From CAZSAT01 sp964604675 (GTDB lineage Bacteria; Myxococcota_A; UBA796; CAJQPC01): DNA of 64,000 nt. This document shows positions 7,887 to 16,711 of this stretch, in pieces. Each line of letters starts with the position of its first letter. The first letter of the stretch is position 1. The position numbers and the translations under genes were made by a program. Location of the stretch: the NCBI GenBank assembly GCA_964604675.1, contig CAZSAT010000006.1:1-64000 (forward strand), read 5' to 3'. A model generated the notes under the pieces. The model saw only the letters and a program-made list of their open reading frames with translations, did not search any database and was not told the DNA's origin.

Positions 7887-8609
7887 ATGACGCGTTCTGA
7901 GCGGCTCGGATGGACCACGGCGGCGGTGATCTTCGGCGTGGCCGCCTACCACCTCACCACCCTCGTCACCTTCGACCTGGCCGAGCCCCGCCTGCTGCCG
8001 ATCGGCCTCGACGACGCCGTGCCCCTCGACACGCGCTGGCTCCCGATCTACCTCGCCATGTACGCACAGGCCCTCACGGTGCCCTGCGCGGTCGACGACC
8101 TGTGCTTGTTGAAGCGCTGGGCCCTCGGCATGGTGCTGATGTACGCGGTCGCCGTCCCGATCTGGGTGCTCGTGCCGGTCACCGTGCCGCGCGACCCGGT
8201 GCCCGTCGTGGACTACTTCAGCTACCTGCTGGCCTTGTTCCGTGCCTTCGACCCCCCCAGCAACTGCCTGCCCAGCATGCACGTGGCGGTGTCGTTCTGG
8301 GCGGCCCACGTGGTGTGGCGGGTGGACCGGCCGGTGGGCACCGCCCTCTTCGGGCTGGGGGCGCTCATCTGGTACAGCACCATGGCGACCGACCAGCACT
8401 GGTTCGTGGACGGGCTGGCGGGTTTCGTGCTCGCGGCCGGCATGGCGGGCCTGCTGCTGCGCGGTCAGGGAGGGGCGCGGCTGCCGCGGGTCTGGCACCT
8501 GTTCTGGATGGCGGCCCTCGCCACGCTCTCGGCGGGCATCTGGGCCATGTGGCACTTCGGCCTGGTCACCCCGGACCAGCTGCCGCCGCTCGCACCGCCG
8601 ATGCTCTAA
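7887..8609 (+). CDS. PAP2-family membrane phosphatase/phosphotransferase (inositol-phosphorylceramide-synthase type)
   Basis: The protein has 240 residues and about six membrane segments. The PAP2 motifs are NCLPSMHVAVSFW (Cys127 to His132, the catalytic PSxH) and TDQHWFVDGLAGF (His171, Asp175), the form seen in inositol phosphorylceramide synthases and related PAP2 proteins rather than in classic lipid phosphatases. It would move or remove a phospho-headgroup of a membrane lipid. The ATG at 7887 precedes MTRSERLGW and the first membrane segment. It is divergent from the metal-binding-repeat operon, and its last three bases overlap the end of the convergent gene. Confidence 0.75.
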   Translation: MTRSERLGWTTAAVIFGVAAYHLTTLVTFDLAEPRLLPIGLDDAVPLDTRWLPIYLAMYAQALTVPCAVDDLCLLKRWALGMVLMYAVAVPIWVLVPVTVPRDPVPVVDYFSYLLALFRAFDPPSNCLPSMHVAVSFWAAHVVWRVDRPVGTALFGLGALIWYSTMATDQHWFVDGLAGFVLAAGMAGLLLRGQGGARLPRVWHLFWMAALATLSAGIWAMWHFGLVTPDQLPPLAPPML

Positions 8610-9154
8610 GGCCCGGCCTCCACCACGAGGTCGAAGCTCAGCGCCGGGACGTCGGTCCAGTCCCAGCACACGGCCACGTTGTGGGTGCCCTCGCTCAAGG
8701 TGCCATACGCCCAGGTCGACGCGGAGCTCTGGCCCGGCGAGAGCACCGTGTCGTCGTCAGACGGCCCGCACACGCTCTGTTGGGCGTGGACCGTGCCGTC
8801 GGCCTCGGTCACCACGAAGGCCTTCACGGCGCAGTCGCGCGCTGCCGTGTCGGCCAGGGTCTCCGGCGTGTTGCAGGTGTTCTTCACGGTGCCCGTGAGG
8901 GTGATCGGGTCGCTGTCCGTGAAGAGACCGGACTGCACCATGCCGTCGGTGGTGGCCCCCGCATCGGAGTGCACGTCCAGTCGGAACCCGACGCAGGTGT
9001 TGGCGTCGGCCGGGCCCTTGCCCGGTCGGCAGGGGTCGGGATCGCCGGTGTCGCTCGTCGCGGTGTCGGCGGCTTCCGCGGCGGAGTCCATCGACTCGGA
9101 TGCCGTGTCTGCGACCTCGTCCTGGGTGCAGGCGAACAGGATCGCTGTCCACAT
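8606..9154 (-). CDS. Predicted lipoprotein with Asp/Thr/Ser-rich tether, unknown function
   Basis: The product has 182 residues. MWTAILFAC is the short uncharged lipobox start. About 40 residues of Asp, Thr, Ser and Ala follow and then a probable beta-sandwich with several Cys. An ATG further upstream at 9181 is unlikely because the TACGAT -10 box (9180-9185) overlaps it; GGAG lies about ten bases before the chosen ATG. Phrases such as LTGTVKNTCNTPETL and SEGTHNVAVCWDW resemble an extracellular Ig-like or CARDB-like domain, but the family is not certain. The stop overlaps that of the convergent PAP2 gene. Confidence 0.6.
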   Translation of the reverse strand: MWTAILFACTQDEVADTASESMDSAAEAADTATSDTGDPDPCRPGKGPADANTCVGFRLDVHSDAGATTDGMVQSGLFTDSDPITLTGTVKNTCNTPETLADTAARDCAVKAFVVTEADGTVHAQQSVCGPSDDDTVLSPGQSSASTWAYGTLSEGTHNVAVCWDWTDVPALSFDLVVEAGP

Positions 9155-9218
9155 GGGCTCTGCTCCGCGGTGCTCGTCCATCGTAGCCCGCTGGGGCCGA
9201 GCCTACGGGCGGCCCCGA

Positions 9219-9596
9219 TTACCCGTCGATGGCGTCGCGGATCCACGTCGTCGTCGCCCACATCCAACGGGCCACGACGATCGAGACGGCGTTGGTGAGG
9301 GCGATGATCGGGAAGAGGGCGTGCGGCCAGACCCGTGCGGCGCGGTAGCCGGCGCCGACCCGGAGGAGGGTCTCCTGTCTGTCGCGGTCACGGTCGAGCT
9401 CCCGCTCCGCCCGCTCGAGCAGCGGTCGTGGCGTTGGATCGAGCTCGCCGAGCAAGCGGAAGGCGGCTTCGTCGTCGCCCCGATCCAGCTCTCTGGCCGC
9501 CTGCGATGAGCGTGGGCTCGGCGCGTTTCGCTGGACAGGGTGCCCTGAGTGAGTCCCCTGGCGGTCAGAGGAGCGTTCGGGCCGCAGCGAGCGCAC
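9219..9596 (-). CDS. Small membrane-anchored protein downstream of nuoN, start uncertain
   Basis: The open frame gives at most 125 residues from a GTG at 9596, which overlaps the end of nuoN. The first 30 or so codons have poor GC bias, so the true start may be later, perhaps the CTG near 9488. The reliable part is acidic/basic helical (LLERAERELDRDRDRQETLL) followed by one hydrophobic segment (ALFPIIALTNAVSIVVARWM) and a short tail. It could be a tail-anchored protein co-transcribed with the nuo operon. No family recognised. Confidence 0.45.
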   Translation of the reverse strand: MRSLRPERSSDRQGTHSGHPVQRNAPSPRSSQAARELDRGDDEAAFRLLGELDPTPRPLLERAERELDRDRDRQETLLRVGAGYRAARVWPHALFPIIALTNAVSIVVARWMWATTTWIRDAIDG

Positions 9597-10980
9597 CCTC
9601 GACGAAGGGCTTGGGCCAGAGGCCCATGCCGACCACGCCGATCACGCACAGCCCGATGGCGAGGCGCGTGGACGTGCCCACGACCAGCGGCGCGGTGCGT
9701 GGCGGATCCTCGATGTAGATCGAGCGCCCGAGCTTCAGGTAGTAGAACAGGCCGACCACGCTGAGGATGGCGCCGAGCACCACGAGCACCGCGAGGCCCG
9801 CCTTCCACGCCGCCCACAACAGCAGCACCTTGGCCCAGAAGCCGACGACGAAGGGAATGCCCGCGAGCGACAGCAGGAACAGGAGCATGGCCAGGCCGAG
9901 CGCGGGGTTGCGCTGGGAGAGGCCCGCGAAGGCGCTCAGGTCGCCATCCTGCTCGTCGACCACCGCGCCGACGATCAGGAACGCCCCCATGTTCGTGACG
10001 ACGTAGGCCGGCGCGTAGAAGACCAGCATCCCCACCGTCTCGGGGGTGGAGGCACCGAGGGCGAGCAACATCAGGCCCACATGTCCGACGCCGGAGAGCG
10101 CCAGGAGCCGCCGGGCGTCGGTCTGCGCGAGGGCGGCGAGGTTGCCGACCACCATGCCGAGCACGGCGAGCGCGATGACGAAGGGGGCCCAGACGTGGTG
10201 CAGGTCGTCCAAGCCCACGCTGTAGAGCCGGACCAGACCACCGAAGGCCGCGACCTTGGGCGCCACGCTCATCAGCGCCACCGTGGGCGCGGGAGCGCCC
10301 TGGTAGGTGTCCGCCATCCAGAGGTGGAAGGGCACGGCTCCGATCTTGAAGCCGACGCCGGCCAGGATGAGCAGCATGCCGACGGTGAAGAGGGGTTCCG
10401 CGGACACGAGGCCGAGGCCGGCGAACGAGGTGGTGCCGGCCATGCCCCAGGTCAGCGACACCCCGTAGATGAGCACAGCCGAGCTCACCGCGCCGGTCAG
10501 GTAGAGCTTCAGGGCCGCTTCTGGACCGTCGCCGGCCTTCCGCAGCGCGGCGAGGGCGTACAGCGGGACCCCGGCGAGCTCGAAGGCGACGACCCACAGC
10601 AGCAGGTCGCGGGCGCCGGTGAGCAACATCAGCCCGGTGAGGGACGCGAGGAGCAGCAGGTAGTGCTCGCCCTGCCGCTCGGGGAAGTGCTTGTCGACGT
10701 GATCGATCGAGCCCAGGGTGCCGAGGATGCCGGCGATCAGCAGGGTCTGCTTCAGGTAGAGGCCGAGGTTGTCGGCGACGTAGGCGCCGCCCCAGCTGGG
10801 TCCGGCGAGGTCGAGCCCGAAGCTCAGGCCGAGCACCGCGGTCAGGCCGATCGCCGTGAGCGCGCCGAGCCCGCGCCGCTCCCCTACGCCGAGGAGCAGG
10901 TCGGCCACGAAGACGAGCAGGGCCGTGGCGAGCACGCCGATCTCGAGCACGAGCGGGCTGGTGAGGCTCCAGGCGGTCAC
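9565..10980 (-). CDS. nuoN: NADH-quinone oxidoreductase subunit N
   Basis: The product is an antiporter-like membrane subunit of respiratory complex I (471 residues). It contains the conserved core around MAGTTSFAGLGLV, GFKIGAVPFHLWMADTYQGA and PTVALMSVAPKVAAFG, which carry the proton-channel Lys and the discontinuous helices. The start is a GTG whose GTGA overlaps the nuoM stop codon; this four-base overlap is the common coupling form in this operon. It is the last nuo gene, as is usual in bacteria. Confidence 0.93.
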   Translation of the reverse strand: MTAWSLTSPLVLEIGVLATALLVFVADLLLGVGERRGLGALTAIGLTAVLGLSFGLDLAGPSWGGAYVADNLGLYLKQTLLIAGILGTLGSIDHVDKHFPERQGEHYLLLLASLTGLMLLTGARDLLLWVVAFELAGVPLYALAALRKAGDGPEAALKLYLTGAVSSAVLIYGVSLTWGMAGTTSFAGLGLVSAEPLFTVGMLLILAGVGFKIGAVPFHLWMADTYQGAPAPTVALMSVAPKVAAFGGLVRLYSVGLDDLHHVWAPFVIALAVLGMVVGNLAALAQTDARRLLALSGVGHVGLMLLALGASTPETVGMLVFYAPAYVVTNMGAFLIVGAVVDEQDGDLSAFAGLSQRNPALGLAMLLFLLSLAGIPFVVGFWAKVLLLWAAWKAGLAVLVVLGAILSVVGLFYYLKLGRSIYIEDPPRTAPLVVGTSTRLAIGLCVIGVVGMGLWPKPFVEGALAAARTLL

Positions 10981-12494
10981 TTCAGCGCCTCGAGCCACTC
11001 GACCGTGGCGACGTCGATGAACTGGAGCAAGAGGTCGGGCACGAGGCCGAACACGATGATGCAGGCTGCCAGGATCACCGGGGCGACCCACTCGGGGCCG
11101 CGGGCGTCGTCCATGCCGTGGAAGGCCTCCGACGGTCCCGGTCCCCAGAAGATGGCGCGGACCGCTCGCAGCACGTAGAGCGCGGTGAGGAAGGCCCCGA
11201 GGATGCCGGGGAGCGCCCACCAGGGGTGCGCGGACTCCCAGGCGCCGAGGAAGACCAGGAACTCGGCGACGAAGCCACCCGTGCCGGGCAGGCCGAGCGA
11301 CGAGAGGCCGGCGATGGTGAAGAACACCGCCAGGCCAGGCGCGGCCTTCGCGAAGCCGCCCATCGCGAAGATCTCGCGGCTGTGGGCCTTCTCGTAGATG
11401 AGGCCGACGAGCGCGAAGAAGAGGCCGGTCATCACGCCATGGGCGACCATCTGGTAGACCGCGCCGTTCCAGCCGTTCACGGTGAGCGTGGCGGCGCCGA
11501 GCAGCACGATGCCCATGTGGCTCACGCTGGAGTACGCGATGACGTACTTCAGGTCCTTCTGGCCCATGGCACTCATCGCGCCCCAGACCACGTTGATCAC
11601 GGCGACGGTCCCGACGGCAAAGGCCCAGAACTGGGCGCCCTCGGGCAGGCACACCATGCCGACGCGCAAGACGCCGAACGCGCCGAGCTTCATCAGCACG
11701 CCGGCGTGGAGCATGGACACGGCCGTGGGTGCAGACGCGTGCCCGTCGGGTGACCAGGTGTGGAAGGGGAAGAGCCCGGCGAGGCTGCCGAACCCGAGCC
11801 ACAGCGCCGGGAACGCCCAGAGCTGGAGGTTGCGGCTGTAGACCACGTCCTGGAGCTCTTCGAGGTCCCAGGTGTTCAACCCGGCCTCGAGCACCATGCC
11901 GAGCATGCCGGCCAGGATGAGCGCTGAGCCCAGGAGCAGCATCAGCGTGAGCTTCATCGCGGCGTACTCGCGACCGCCGACGTCGAGCGCTTCGTAGGCC
12001 TCTCGGAACGGGCCGTCGGGCGCGACCTTCTTCGTGGACCCCCAGACGCCGATGAGCAGGTACATCGGCAGGACGGCGATCTCGTAGAAGAGGAAGAAGA
12101 CGAACAGGTCGAGGCTGACGAAGACGCCGAGCACCCCCGCCGAGAGCACCAGCAGCAGGGCGTAGAACTCCTTGTCGCGGCGCTCCAGGGTCCACGTGGC
12201 GAAGACCCCGGCGAACAGGATGATGCCGGTGAGCAGCAAGAGCGCCACCCCCCAGCCGTCCACGCCGAGCTTCCACGCGATGCCGAGCTGCGGCACCAGG
12301 GTGACCAGCTCCCGCATCTGCGTGCCGCCCGCGCCGAGGTCGTAGGACAGCGCCACCACCACCGAGCCGACCAGCGGCACGGCCGCGCCGAGCAGCGACA
12401 GGAGACGCACGACCGCACGGCTGCGGTTGGGCACCAGCATCAAGAGGGCCGCCGCCACGGCGGGCGCGAGCACGATGACGCTCAAGAGCCCCAT
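10977..12494 (-). CDS. nuoM: NADH-quinone oxidoreductase subunit M
   Basis: This is the 505-residue antiporter-like subunit M, one of three proton-pumping membrane subunits. Typical features are FFLFYEIAVLPMYLLIGVWG (channel Glu), FPFHTWSPDGHASAPTAVSM and SVSHMGIVLLG. The ATG at 12494 follows nuoL after three bases. Multiple hydrophobic helices cover the whole length. Confidence 0.95.
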   Translation of the reverse strand: MGLLSVIVLAPAVAAALLMLVPNRSRAVVRLLSLLGAAVPLVGSVVVALSYDLGAGGTQMRELVTLVPQLGIAWKLGVDGWGVALLLLTGIILFAGVFATWTLERRDKEFYALLLVLSAGVLGVFVSLDLFVFFLFYEIAVLPMYLLIGVWGSTKKVAPDGPFREAYEALDVGGREYAAMKLTLMLLLGSALILAGMLGMVLEAGLNTWDLEELQDVVYSRNLQLWAFPALWLGFGSLAGLFPFHTWSPDGHASAPTAVSMLHAGVLMKLGAFGVLRVGMVCLPEGAQFWAFAVGTVAVINVVWGAMSAMGQKDLKYVIAYSSVSHMGIVLLGAATLTVNGWNGAVYQMVAHGVMTGLFFALVGLIYEKAHSREIFAMGGFAKAAPGLAVFFTIAGLSSLGLPGTGGFVAEFLVFLGAWESAHPWWALPGILGAFLTALYVLRAVRAIFWGPGPSEAFHGMDDARGPEWVAPVILAACIIVFGLVPDLLLQFIDVATVEWLEALK

Positions 12495-12497
12495 GCG

Positions 12498-14321
12498 CTA
12501 GGCCCCCAGCCCATAGACCAGGCCGTACGCCATGACGGCGAGCATGCCCATGCCCACGGCCCAGACGTAGTCGCTGATGCGGCCCGACTGCAGGCGGCGC
12601 GCGAGCTCGGCCGCGCGCAGGGTCCACCAGGCACCCAGGTTCATCAGGCCGTCGACGACGTACCGATCCACCCAGGCGATGGCCGCCGCGTAGTCCAGCA
12701 GGCGGGCCTTGTAGGCCCACTCGTAGAAGGCGTCGAGCGGCCGATCTTCGATCATCGGCGTGCCGCCGGTCACGCCGAGCGCGCCCAGGCGGTGCACGAG
12801 CACGCCCGCCGTGACGCCGGCCAGCGCCAGCGCCATGGCCGCGATGCCGACCCCTCCGAAGTGGAAGGCCTGCTCGGCGGCGACCGTGGCCGTGAAGTCG
12901 GCCTGGAAGAACCCGGCGCCGAGGGTGAGCACGGCCAGAGCGAGCATCGGGAGCAGCATGGTCCAGGGCGACTCGTGCCCCTTGGCGTGGGCCGGCATCC
13001 TGAGCTCGCCCGAGAGGAGGAAGACGCGCAGCAACGCCCGCGTGACGTAGAAGCCCGTGACGGCGGCTCCCAGCAGGCACAGCAGGAAGGGCACGGTGAG
13101 CCCTGCGTGCCAGAGCTCGGCGAGCACCAGTTCCTTGGAGAAGAACCCGGCGAACGGCGGCAGCCCGACGAGGGCTGCGGAGCCGATCGCGAAGAGCACG
13201 AAGGTGACGGGCATGCCCTTGGCCAGTCCGCCCATCCGGCTCATGGACTGCTGGTGGGTGGCGTGGATGACCGAGCCGGCACCCAGGAACAAGAGCGCCT
13301 TGAAGAAGGCGTGCGTGGTGAGGTGGAAGTAGCCGGCGGCCATGCCCCCAGCGCCCAAGGCCGCGACCATGTAGCCGAGCTGGCTGCACGTGGAGTAGGC
13401 CAACAGCTTCTTCAGGTCGTCCTGCAGGCAGGCGAAGATCGCCGCGGTGATGGCGGTGATGCTGCCGATCCAGGCCATGGCCGTGAGCGTGACCTCGGAC
13501 CCGCCGAAGATCGGCCACCCGCGCAGCACCAGGTAGACACCCGCCGCGACCATCGTGGCGGCGTGGAGCAGCGCGGAGACCGGCGTGGGTCCGGCCATCG
13601 CGTCGGGCAGCCAGATGTGGAGGGGCACCTGCGCGGACTTGGCGACCGTGCCCATCAGCAGGAGCAGGCCCACCGTGGTGACGTTGAAGGCGGGCAGGCC
13701 GGCCAGGTCCCAGCCGAAGCTCTGGGTGTCGACCCACAAGACGACCAGGCCGAGCATCAGGAAGGAGTCGGCGAACTTGTTGACCCAGAAGGCCTTCACC
13801 GCCGCCTTGCCGGCGTACGCGCGCTCCCAGTAGAAGCCGATGAGCAGGTAGCTGCAGAGCCCCACGAGCTCCCAGCCGATGAAGAGCTGGAGGAGGTTCG
13901 GTGCCAGGACCAGGCTCTGCATCGCCACCACGAAGAGCGCGTGCCAGGTGTAGTAGCGGCCGATGTCGGCCTTCGTGTGCTCCTCCGGTCCGAGGTAGCC
14001 CAAGGAGTAGATCTGCACGCAGAGCGCCACCAGGCCGACCACGGCCGCCATGGGAGCGGAGGTGCCGTCGACGAGCAGGCCCACCTCGGCGAGGGGTTCC
14101 CCTGCCACCCGGATCCACCGGTAGCTGAGCTCCAGGTCCCGCCCGCCGCGCAGGACGTGCACGAGCAGCTCGACCGTGGCCTCGAAGCTGAACGCCGTGG
14201 CCAGGATGACGAGTCCAGCGGCGGCCTTGCCGCTGCGGCGCAGGGGCGCGATGGCGCCGAGCAGCAGGAACGCTGCGAGCGGCGCGAAGATCACGATGAA
14301 GGGGGCCTGGCTCAGGGTCAT
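12498..14321 (-). CDS. nuoL: NADH-quinone oxidoreductase subunit L
   Basis: The 607-residue product is the largest membrane subunit of complex I, with the long lateral helix at the C-terminus. Motifs include LFIGWELVGLCSYLLIGFYW, QVPLHIWLPDAMAGPTPVSA and STCSQLGYMVAALGAGG. The ATG at 14321 overlaps the nuoK stop as ATGA. Length and motif order are normal for NuoL. Confidence 0.95.
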   Translation of the reverse strand: MTLSQAPFIVIFAPLAAFLLLGAIAPLRRSGKAAAGLVILATAFSFEATVELLVHVLRGGRDLELSYRWIRVAGEPLAEVGLLVDGTSAPMAAVVGLVALCVQIYSLGYLGPEEHTKADIGRYYTWHALFVVAMQSLVLAPNLLQLFIGWELVGLCSYLLIGFYWERAYAGKAAVKAFWVNKFADSFLMLGLVVLWVDTQSFGWDLAGLPAFNVTTVGLLLLMGTVAKSAQVPLHIWLPDAMAGPTPVSALLHAATMVAAGVYLVLRGWPIFGGSEVTLTAMAWIGSITAITAAIFACLQDDLKKLLAYSTCSQLGYMVAALGAGGMAAGYFHLTTHAFFKALLFLGAGSVIHATHQQSMSRMGGLAKGMPVTFVLFAIGSAALVGLPPFAGFFSKELVLAELWHAGLTVPFLLCLLGAAVTGFYVTRALLRVFLLSGELRMPAHAKGHESPWTMLLPMLALAVLTLGAGFFQADFTATVAAEQAFHFGGVGIAAMALALAGVTAGVLVHRLGALGVTGGTPMIEDRPLDAFYEWAYKARLLDYAAAIAWVDRYVVDGLMNLGAWWTLRAAELARRLQSGRISDYVWAVGMGMLAVMAYGLVYGLGA

Positions 14322-14620
14322 CCCGACAGCTCCGAGGCGGCGTCGATCCGGATGTCCTTGTGGCGCCGGTAGAGCTGGATGACCACCGCGAGGCCGACCG
14401 CCACCTCGGCCACGGTCAGCGCCATGCCGAACAGGGCCATCACCTGGCCTTCGTAGGAGCCCTGGGCGGCCCCGAAGGCGACGAGGTTCAGGTTGGCGGC
14501 GTTGGCCATCAGCTCGACGCCGAGCAGCAGCGCGAGCGCGTTGCGTCGCGTGAGCACGGCGTAGAGGCCGCACGCGAACATCAGCGCGGCGAGGGTGAGC
14601 CAGGCGCTCAGGGGGATCAC
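14318..14620 (-). CDS. nuoK: NADH-quinone oxidoreductase subunit K
   Basis: The product is the small three-helix subunit K (100 residues), with the conserved membrane Glu in LLLGVELMANAANLNLVAF and a second in ALTVAEVAVGLAVVI. Two adjacent GTG codons could start it (14623 or 14620). I chose 14620 because it overlaps the nuoJ stop as GTGA, the pattern used by the neighbouring genes. Confidence 0.93.
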   Translation of the reverse strand: MIPLSAWLTLAALMFACGLYAVLTRRNALALLLGVELMANAANLNLVAFGAAQGSYEGQVMALFGMALTVAEVAVGLAVVIQLYRRHKDIRIDAASELSG

Positions 14621-15114
14621 CACTCGCCCCCCCAGTCCTTGCGTCGAGCGATGACGATGGCTCCGATCATCGCTGCGAGCAGCAGCACGGAGAGCGCCTC
14701 GAACGCGATCAGGTGCCTGGTGAGGAACGACTCCGCCACGGCGGCCGAGTCGGCGATGGCCGGCGTGCCGTCGGGCAGCGCCGAGGTGAAGACGGCTGGG
14801 AGCACCAGCACGGCGAAGCCGATGGCCACGAACAGGCCCGAGGACGTGCCCACGCTGGCCACCGAGGCCCGGGCGCTGTCGAGACGCCGCGTGAGCAACA
14901 CCGAGAACAGCATGAGGGTGACCACGCCGCCGGTGTAGAGCATGACCTGCAAGACGGCGATGAGGTCGGCTTGCATCATGGCGAAGCCCGCCGCGGTGCC
15001 GACGAGGGTGAAGGCGAGCCAGAAGATGGCGTGCACGAGGTCGTCGCTACGCGCCACCTGGACCGCGCCCGTGAGCATGGTGGCCGCCACCCCGCCGAAC
15101 ACGACCCAGCTCAC
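14617..15114 (-). CDS. nuoJ: NADH-quinone oxidoreductase subunit J
   Basis: The product is membrane subunit J (165 residues, five hydrophobic helices). FWLAFTLVGTAAGFAMMQAD and VLQVMLYTGGVVTLMLFSV match the family. The start is a GTG in a GTGA overlap with the nuoI stop. The C-terminal end RRKDWGGEW is hydrophilic. Confidence 0.93.
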   Translation of the reverse strand: MSWVVFGGVAATMLTGAVQVARSDDLVHAIFWLAFTLVGTAAGFAMMQADLIAVLQVMLYTGGVVTLMLFSVLLTRRLDSARASVASVGTSSGLFVAIGFAVLVLPAVFTSALPDGTPAIADSAAVAESFLTRHLIAFEALSVLLLAAMIGAIVIARRKDWGGEW

Positions 15115-15731
15115 GTTTCCCCCTTCTTGGGGTCCTGCATGTCGATCAGGATGGAGCCGTTGGCCCAGTAGTTCTGGTCGAGTGCTTCGTTGTCGTAGAG
15201 CTTGTCGATGGTGAGGACCAGCGCCTCGCGGCTGTAGCCGGGGGGCTCCTGCACCTTGAGCATCACGATGGCGTCTTCCGGGCACACCTGGATGCAGAGC
15301 TCGCACACGATGCACGCGTTGAGGTCGAGCGTGAACTGCGAGACGTACTGGCGCTTCGCCGGTCCGCCCTTGCGGTCGAGCTTCACGGGGCTCTCGACGC
15401 GCCCGGTGGGCTCCATCGAGATGATGTCGCTCGGGCAGATCTTCTCGCACATCCGGCAGCCGATGCAGGCTTCTTCGCCGAAGTTCGCCCACTCGTCCTC
15501 CGACATGCCGAGGTCTTCGCGGCGCTTCTCCTCGCCGCGGATCAAGCGTGTGGGGATGTTCCGCAGCCGCTCCCGCTCTTCGTCGGAGTCGGGCGGCGTG
15601 TGCACCAGGGCAAAGGTCGAGCGGAAGCGCTCCGCCTTCGAGACCGTGCCCTTCCAAGGAAGCGGCTCGGTGGTGGTCGGGCGCAGCAGGTTGCGCAGCC
15701 CGGTCTCCAGCGCGGACCAGAGAGAGCTCAC
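15111..15731 (-). CDS. nuoI: NADH-quinone oxidoreductase subunit I (2x 4Fe-4S)
   Basis: The product is the iron-sulfur subunit I of the peripheral arm (206 residues). Two canonical clusters are seen, CIGCRMCEKICP and CIVCELCIQVCP, which ligate N6a and N6b and pass electrons to NuoB. The GTG start overlaps the nuoH stop as GTGA. The N-terminal 90 residues are longer than in short NuoI forms and contain a charged helix. Confidence 0.95.
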   Translation of the reverse strand: MSSLWSALETGLRNLLRPTTTEPLPWKGTVSKAERFRSTFALVHTPPDSDEERERLRNIPTRLIRGEEKRREDLGMSEDEWANFGEEACIGCRMCEKICPSDIISMEPTGRVESPVKLDRKGGPAKRQYVSQFTLDLNACIVCELCIQVCPEDAIVMLKVQEPPGYSREALVLTIDKLYDNEALDQNYWANGSILIDMQDPKKGET

Positions 15732-16711
15732 ACGACCCCCAGCCAGACCAGCACCGCGCTCGAGGCCACCAACGCGAGGCCGGTGGGCACGAACACCACC
15801 CAGCACAGCCGCATGAGCTGGTCGCTGCGGTAGCGCATGAAGGTCCAGCGAGCCCAGAAGATGAAGCCGAACAGGCCGAGGGTCTTGGCGAGGAGCCAGA
15901 CCGTGCCCAGCCACGGCGCCTGGTCGGAACCGGGTCCCTCCCAGCCCCCGAGGAACAGCAGCGCCGCCAGCAGCGAGGCGATGATGGTGTGCAGGTACTC
16001 GGCCACGTAGAAGAGGCCGAACTTCATGCCGGAGTACTCGATCGAGACGCCGGCCACGAGCTCGGACTCCGCTTCGGGGATGTCGAAGGGGATCCGGTTC
16101 GCTTCCGCCAGCGAGCAGAGGAAGAACAAGCAGAAGGCGACGAGCCCCGGGCCCGGAGGCCAGCCGACGTACCAGTGGTAGCCGGCCTGCGCCTCCACGA
16201 TGTCGCTGATGCGGAAGCTCCCCGCGTAGATCACGGGCACGGCGGCGGCGAGCAGGAGTGGCACTTCGTAGGCCACGCCCTGGGCGGCCGAGCGCATGGC
16301 GCCCAGCAGCGCGTACTTGTTGTTCGACGCCCAGCCGGCCATCCAGACGGGCAAGACGATGACGCTGCCGATGGCCAGGGCGAAGAGCAGCCCGACCTCG
16401 AGGTCGGCGACCACCAGCCCGGGCCCGAAGGGCGTGACCGCCATCACCGCCAGGGTGACGAGCACGGTGAGCGGCGGCGCGAGGTGGAAGAGCCCGGCGT
16501 CCGCGTCGCGCGGCACCGTGTCTTCCTTCTGCATGAGCTTCAGGATGTCGGCGATGGGCTGCAGCAAGCCGATCGGCCCGACCTCGGTGGGGCCGGGTCG
16601 GGACTGCATGCGGCCGGCGAACTTGCGCTCGTACCACACCCCCCAGCCCGCCAAGAGCATCGCCACGTTCACGGCGATGAAGCCCAGGATGCCAGCGCCC
16701 AACAGGCTCAC
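15728..16711 (-). CDS. nuoH: NADH-quinone oxidoreductase subunit H
   Basis: The product is the 327-residue membrane subunit H that forms the quinone-access chamber with NuoB and NuoD. KFAGRMQSRPGPTEVGPIGL, ADILKLMQKED and EANRIPFDIPEAESELVAG are hallmark segments. The GTG start overlaps the nuoD stop as GTGA. About eight membrane helices. Confidence 0.95.
   Translation of the reverse strand: MSLLGAGILGFIAVNVAMLLAGWGVWYERKFAGRMQSRPGPTEVGPIGLLQPIADILKLMQKEDTVPRDADAGLFHLAPPLTVLVTLAVMAVTPFGPGLVVADLEVGLLFALAIGSVIVLPVWMAGWASNNKYALLGAMRSAAQGVAYEVPLLLAAAVPVIYAGSFRISDIVEAQAGYHWYVGWPPGPGLVAFCLFFLCSLAEANRIPFDIPEAESELVAGVSIEYSGMKFGLFYVAEYLHTIIASLLAALLFLGGWEGPGSDQAPWLGTVWLLAKTLGLFGFIFWARWTFMRYRSDQLMRLCWVVFVPTGLALVASSAVLVWLGVV

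Noticed and set aside
6014..7900. Plus-strand open frame of about 630 codons opposite the metal-binding-repeat gene
   Set aside because: Val/Ala/Gly repeats arise from translating the complement of Asp-rich GAC/GTC codons. The minus-strand protein has the repeat modules and a proper ribosome binding site.
9181..9181. ATG at 9181 as start of the lipoprotein at 8606-9154, giving a longer, charged N-terminus
   Set aside because: The TACGAT -10 box (9180-9185) overlaps this ATG, so it would not be in the transcript. The later ATG also has a GGAG upstream.
10981..14118. Very long open frame extending nuoN upstream through nuoM and nuoL
   Set aside because: The extra part is Arg/Gly/Ala-rich out-of-frame translation of nuoM and nuoL. 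NuoN begins at the GTG at 10980 in the usual four-base overlap.
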